A DNA stretch of 7,053 nucleotides from CAYYJM01 sp964471755 (GTDB lineage: Bacteria > Planctomycetota > Planctomycetia > Gemmatales > Gemmataceae), in NCBI GenBank assembly GCA_964471755.1, contig CAYYJM010000303.1:1-7053 (forward strand), in the 5' to 3' direction. The translations under genes and the position numbers were made by a program. The notes below the pieces were generated by a model. That model made no database searches. It was not told the origin of the DNA and saw nothing but the letters and a program-made list of their open reading frames with translations. Positions 5,710 through 7,053 of the stretch are shown one piece after another (the first letter of the stretch is position 1; each line of letters starts with the position of its first letter).

Positions 5710-5935
5710 GCTCTGCTCCTTGTCCTGGCTTCCGGCCGATCCCTGGCCGTCAAGCGTGGATGCGATATAACCGGATCTCGGGTCAAGAAAAAGAGCAGGT
5801 GAGGGGCTCTGCACAATTTACATTCGTCCGGTAACAGTTACAAACCCCGGAGTTGCGTCGGAACTGCCTCCCTTCTCCGAAGTGCGGCAAGATACCCACT
5901 TGACGATGGTTCGGGAGCCGATTACGGTGGTGGTC
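5710..5935. promoter_or_regulatory. Divergent intergenic region between the split gene and the cytochrome gene
   Basis: These 226 bp separate two outward-pointing genes and must hold both promoters. It is richer in A and T than the surroundings around 5762-5850. Visible on the - strand are TTGACC (complement of 5781-5786) and TATATC (complement of 5764-5769), but only 11 bp apart, too close for a standard promoter. On the + strand, TTGACG at 5900-5905 has only a poor -10 partner (TACGGT at 5923-5928). An 11-bp palindrome GTAACAGTTAC lies at 5831-5841 and could be an operator. No promoter can be assigned with confidence. Confidence 0.4.
5716..5721 (-). promoter_or_regulatory. Ribosome binding site before the signal peptide start
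   Basis: Read on the - strand, AAGGAG lies 6 bases before the ATG at 5709. It marks the real translation start of the split gene, in contrast to the ATG at 5586, which has no such site. Confidence 0.8.

Positions 5936-7053
<1,118 letters not shown>

Overview
The window is GC-rich bacterial DNA, most probably from a planctomycete of the Gemmata/Pirellula type. The best evidence is the last gene: it joins a secretion signal, a CxxCH cytochrome domain of the PSCyt1 (DUF1549-associated) kind and a DUF1549 (PSCyt2) domain, a combination strongly expanded in Planctomycetes and relatives. The assignment is inferred from gene content, not from any database comparison.

Layout, left to right. (1) Positions 1-786 hold the 3' part of argF, ornithine carbamoyltransferase, running in from the left edge. 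(2) After a 156-bp gap with a candidate promoter and a hairpin, positions 943-4223 carry a tight three-gene + strand unit: two paralogous von Willebrand factor A (VWA) proteins that overlap by ATGA, then an unrecognised helical/coiled-coil protein with a proline-rich tail. (3) A roughly 200-bp convergent gap follows, containing an imperfect long hairpin. (4) On the - strand, 5709 down to 4423, lies a two-gene unit: a Met/Gln/Pro-rich protein whose signal peptide is cut off by an in-frame TGA, then a PilZ-domain protein 21 bp downstream. (5) A 226-bp divergent intergenic region leads to the + strand PSCyt1-DUF1549 gene, which runs off the right edge.

How the parts may work together. The arginine-biosynthesis gene, the VWA unit, the PilZ unit and the cytochrome/DUF1549 gene look like separate transcription units with unrelated roles. 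The VWA unit is the most interesting piece. Both VWA proteins keep complete metal-binding (MIDAS) residues and share a C-terminal motif block that aligns without gaps. They are cytoplasmic by appearance and are translationally coupled. VWA proteins usually act as assembly or adaptor modules in multi-protein complexes, so the third protein is a plausible partner. No MoxR ATPase, protease, nuclease or other obvious effector is visible here, so a defence or stress role is speculation. The second notable point is the split signal-peptide gene, which has a strong ribosome binding site upstream of the signal peptide and none before the surviving open reading frame.
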